A stretch of 64,000 bases of DNA, from the NCBI GenBank assembly GCA_037952775.1, contig JBANAY010000001.1, positions 3,472,001-3,536,000 of the forward strand, in the 5' to 3' direction. The notes under the pieces are model-generated. The model did no database searches. It saw only the letters and a list, made by a program, of their open reading frames with translations, and was not told where the DNA came from. This document shows positions 60,895 through 64,000 of the stretch, piece after piece. Every line of letters begins with the position of its first letter. Within the stretch, counting starts at the first letter, position 1. The stretch comes from Clonostachys chloroleuca (taxonomy: Eukaryota > Ascomycota > Sordariomycetes > Hypocreales > Bionectriaceae). The position numbers and the translations under genes were made by a program.

Positions 60895-62578
60895 CCGCAA
60901 ATGTTGTGACCTGCAGACACAAACAAACAAGTAGAAAATGCGGCAAGCAGTTTTAACATGGACTTTGAACTAGTAATGCAACATGGGGTATGATTATCAA
61001 GGGGATTGTTTTTGGGTAATTTGGGGGAGGATTCCCATGTCTGAGATGCCAAACATTGATCGGCTTATCCGGAGCAGCTTTGTATGTACAATGTCAGTTT
61101 ATATGGTCTCGCAACACAATAAGCAGTGAATATAATGGTAAATAGTGAGATTACTGTTTATTATTTATTTGTGCAATAGCTGTAGGTTCATAATGTACAT
61201 GCCAAAGGCTTGCTGCGTGTTTTATGTCGCATATTTGACATAATATTAACCGCACTATTGTGCCCACTACAACTATCCAAGAGGCTGGGTTTTGGTATAA
61301 TCTTGTGCTCTTGGCTTGTTACTAGTTCAGTCGGGAGCCACTTAGTATGTTGCTTTAACATCTGCTATATCCAAGTTTTTGAACTGTGGTATACTCACTC
61401 TGGGGGATATTTGTGTAGTATTTCGCTGTCATTGTAGTACGGATAAGTAAAACTAGACAACGCCCCTTGCAGGAGGTTGATTCGGTCTTATTTTGCCAAG
61501 GAAGAAAAAGCACATATGTTATTGGGCTACGTCTTCATGCCCCAGGTCGTGGTTGGTTCTTGGAGCAGGGGTAACGCTTCTTTTGCATATTCTCAGCGCC
61601 TGCAACTGGCTGTCTCTCGCATGCTAATGTGAGTAGTGGAGAGGCTAGCAGCCTCATTGGGTGAGCTTGAGATACATAATTATGTTTGCATCTCATCTCG
61701 AGGTCGAAAGGTGCCGGTGTGGGCAGGCAACGACTGGGGCGACGCCGTTTGAGCTCCCAGCCCCCCCAATAGACACATGCAAATGGCACCAGGTTCCCCC
61801 TCTGCGGCGTGATGCCGTTTCAGCCATCAGTAATATCCAGCCAGGCTGGCAGATGTCGTCTGAGCCTGATTGGCACCCATCCACTCCACCACAGCGGCCG
61901 GGCCCTAGTTCACAGCACTAGCCAGGGCGGTGGCCCAGCTGGTCCAGGTATCTCCCAGGGCGGCAGCAGGGCTCGAAATAACCTCCACTCAGCGGCCTGC
62001 CGAGTTCTGTCGAGTCCTCCACTGTCGACCAGCCTAGGTCAGCGTGTTGTTGCGGCGCGTGAGCCCAGCACCTACTTCTTGGGAAAGAGACATCTGAGAT
62101 CCTGCTGGTGCATTGAGGGATCCTCCCTCCAACACGGCCTTTGCTCGTCGTCACGTCACAGCGCAATGCGCCAGCCCTCTTCCTCGACGCCTCACTGATT
62201 TCCGAGGCCCATCCTTACCCGCTCGCCGAGTCTCCTGCAAGGGACATCCGCCGTCGGCGGCATCGCAGTGAGACACGCGTGGGCTACATCTGCATTGCAT
62301 CTTGTCTCCGTCCCCCCACTGCGTGTTGCCTGCCTTTTGTTTTTCTGCCTGCCTCCTTGATGCATCGGGGGATTCAATCGCAGCAACCGCAAGGACAATT
62401 CGGCTCTCACTTTCTTTGAGCTCAATTCACCGCCACTCACATACGCGCGTCAACTTGTTGGAAGATGCTGCGAGACACCCAGCGGAACGGATACCCTTGT
62501 GAACGCGTGCTGCTCTCTTGGTGACACTGCATAGCTCCCAATAGCGTAATTGACCCGAATTTGGGTCCGGCATAAGTC
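60895..62578. other. Intergenic region, VTC / right-edge gene
   Basis: This 1.68 kb runs from an AT-rich VTC 3' flank to a GC-richer segment. Its short overlapping open frames on both strands lack motifs. No RNA gene was recognised. Confidence 0.5.
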
Positions 62579-62952
62579 ATGGAGCAACCGCAGAAGAGAA
62601 GCTTCCTGCGCGGCTTGTTGCGCAGGGCCAGTCACGTCCGGGCGGCAGCAAAGAAGGTGTGTATATTCTCTTCGCCCCCAGTTTCTTTCCTTTCTCCGCT
62701 GTAGCTGTGAACTTGGCGCTAATACAGCTCGTCTGTTCTCAGACAGAAGCTAGGAGGGTGAGTCTTGGAGACTTGGGAATTAGAAGAGAGAGGAGGCGCT
62801 CCGTATCGGGCTCAGATACCCATATACCCAAGCAGCGAATGCGGGTGAGGTCAGACCCCGCGCCTGAGCCATCGCTGGACCAAGACTGGGAGACTGAGCC
62901 GGAATTTTCCAAGGCGAATAACAGTAAGGGGAAGCTGTCTCTTGACTCTAGT

Positions 62953-62983
<31 letters not shown>

Positions 62984-64000
62984 ACAGAACCCCGTCGCCG
63001 GAGCCTTTGACGCAATGGCCACCCAGCGGGATCCGGCCAAATCAAGAACTCACAAGTCAGGAAGCCACGCAGTTGATATGCCGTGGGGTCCCGTTGTATC
63101 AAGGCTGCAAACGGCAGGTTCCTCACGCTTCTGAGGACTACTTTGCCCTGTATGCCACGACAACGGAGAGTCGAGCTAAGGGGACGGATGCCATTGATTT
63201 ACACGATGCCATGGTGCACTTGATGACGATCAAGCTTCAGTCCACGGATGCCGCCGCGAACCCTTGGGAGAGTCTCGAACAGCCGAGCTATGGTTTTCAT
63301 TACGGTGAACACGAGGGTTCGATTACACTGAACCGATGGGTTTCTACGGCGAGTGTATATCCTCCATCCATTAGGCTGAAGGATGCGGGAGTTATGCCTC
63401 GGCCCATGTCACTGGAACGCATCCTCGACCGAGTCCAGGAGCTTCAAGCGGGGCTCGAGGAAGACGACCCAGCTCTCATGTATAAGATTCTTTATAGGCG
63501 CCTTCTTCGGGATCCGGACAGAATATTGGCCCCTCACAAAACATTGGATAAGCAAATTACGGATCTGATCATGGCCCTTTCACGGCCAAGCTGGTTCGAC
63601 TTTAGCAATCCCAAAAACCAAGTGGTGACGAGATTCATTTTCGACAATGGGCAGGACAATTTCGAGATTCAGTTCCAAAAATTCTTCCATCAGCTATTAC
63701 TGGCCCTGGAGCTCGAGATGAGGATACAGTCGCCGCAGCATGGCGCCTGGGCCAAGGAAAAGCTTCTGGAAACGATCCCCCAGTCCATCAAATGGACTCT
63801 GGCTTTGGCTCGTCGATGGAGGCTATATGTTCGTGTGGAGGATTTTGGAAGATTACCCCATCAGAGTGAGTGGCTCGGTGAGAACCAGATTCATCGTCTT
63901 GGGCTAACATGCAGCGATTCTAGTCAAACTTCGATATAAATTGAAGAAGCGGCAGGTCAGGCTCTTGAGGCGATTCGCGCAGACAATGAAATGGCCAAAC
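62579..64000 (+). CDS. Unrecognised serine-rich protein, 3' end beyond the window
   Basis: Exons 62579-62656, 62743-63865 and 63924 to beyond the right edge give at least 425 codons, with introns of 86 and 58 nt. I do not recognise the family. The first exon encodes a short basic N-terminus (MEQPQKRSFLRGLLRRASH). The next part is charged and disordered, with a serine run encoded by AGC repeats. From about residue 165 on it looks folded and mostly helical, with TEARRV at the exon 2 start, ELTSQEATQLICRGVPLYQG, DYFALYATTTESRAKGTDAI, MSLERILDRVQELQAGLEED and LARRWRLYVRVEDFGRLPHQ. The last visible segment is basic (KLRYKLKKRQVRLLRRF). The continuous frame through both joins and consistent codon use support a real gene. 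A regulatory or cytoskeletal role cannot be judged from this. Confidence 0.75.
62953..62982. repeat. AGC trinucleotide microsatellite encoding polyserine
   Basis: Ten tandem AGC units lie in the coding frame of the right-edge gene and form most of a twelve-residue serine run. Confidence 0.9.

Overview
This 64 kb window is nuclear DNA of a filamentous ascomycete. The genes carry short GT-AG introns (mostly 50-220 nt), lie on both strands without operons, and include families found only in fungi (velvet protein VeA, VTC polyphosphate subunit, Mga2/Spt23-type membrane transcription factor, Pho80-type cyclin). The velvet sequence resembles those of Sordariomycetes, probably Hypocreales. That placement rests on my memory of the family, not on a search.

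I support sixteen protein-coding genes, two of them cut by the window edges. In order they are: the 3' end of SOF1 (+); 6-phosphofructo-2-kinase/fructose-2,6-bisphosphatase (-); tRNA adenosine deaminase subunit TAD3 (+); RNase H1 (+); an MGA2/SPT23-type IPT-ankyrin-transmembrane factor (+); an unrecognised basic 404-residue protein (-); veA (-); the GID/CTLH E3-ligase subunit VID28/GID5 (-); a PHO80-type cyclin (+); EMC10 (+); the H2A.Z chaperone CHZ1 (+); the SNARE BET1 (+); APC15 (-); NADH-type glutamate synthase GLT1 (+); an SPX/polyphosphate-polymerase VTC subunit (+); and an unrecognised serine-rich protein cut by the right edge (+). I rebuilt exon joins for all multi-exon genes from splice sites and frame continuity, and the joined lengths divide by three. 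In GLT1 and VTC they do so only after allowing for the single-base gaps described below.

The genes are mostly housekeeping and regulatory. Several touch nutrient decisions: glycolysis/gluconeogenesis (PFK2/FBPase2 and GID5), phosphate (PHO80-type cyclin and VTC), nitrogen assimilation (GLT1) and development/secondary metabolism (VeA). Nothing indicates a metabolic gene cluster. The gene-dense block 32.9-45.2 kb contrasts with three gene-poor stretches of 5-7 kb (3.6-9.4, 25.7-32.9 and 45.2-50.3 kb), each upstream of a regulated gene.

Three results deserve attention. First, GLT1 and VTC carry four reading-frame breaks in total. Each is explained by one missing base in a short homopolymer, which suggests local base-calling error or, less likely, recent decay. 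Second, a non-coding element of about 294 bp with 30-bp perfect terminal inverted repeats (a MITE) sits between the 404-residue gene and veA. Third, the long gaps may hold leader introns, proposed here for veA and GLT1. I found no convincing tRNA, rRNA, CRISPR or autonomous transposon, and no clearly undescribed multi-gene system.
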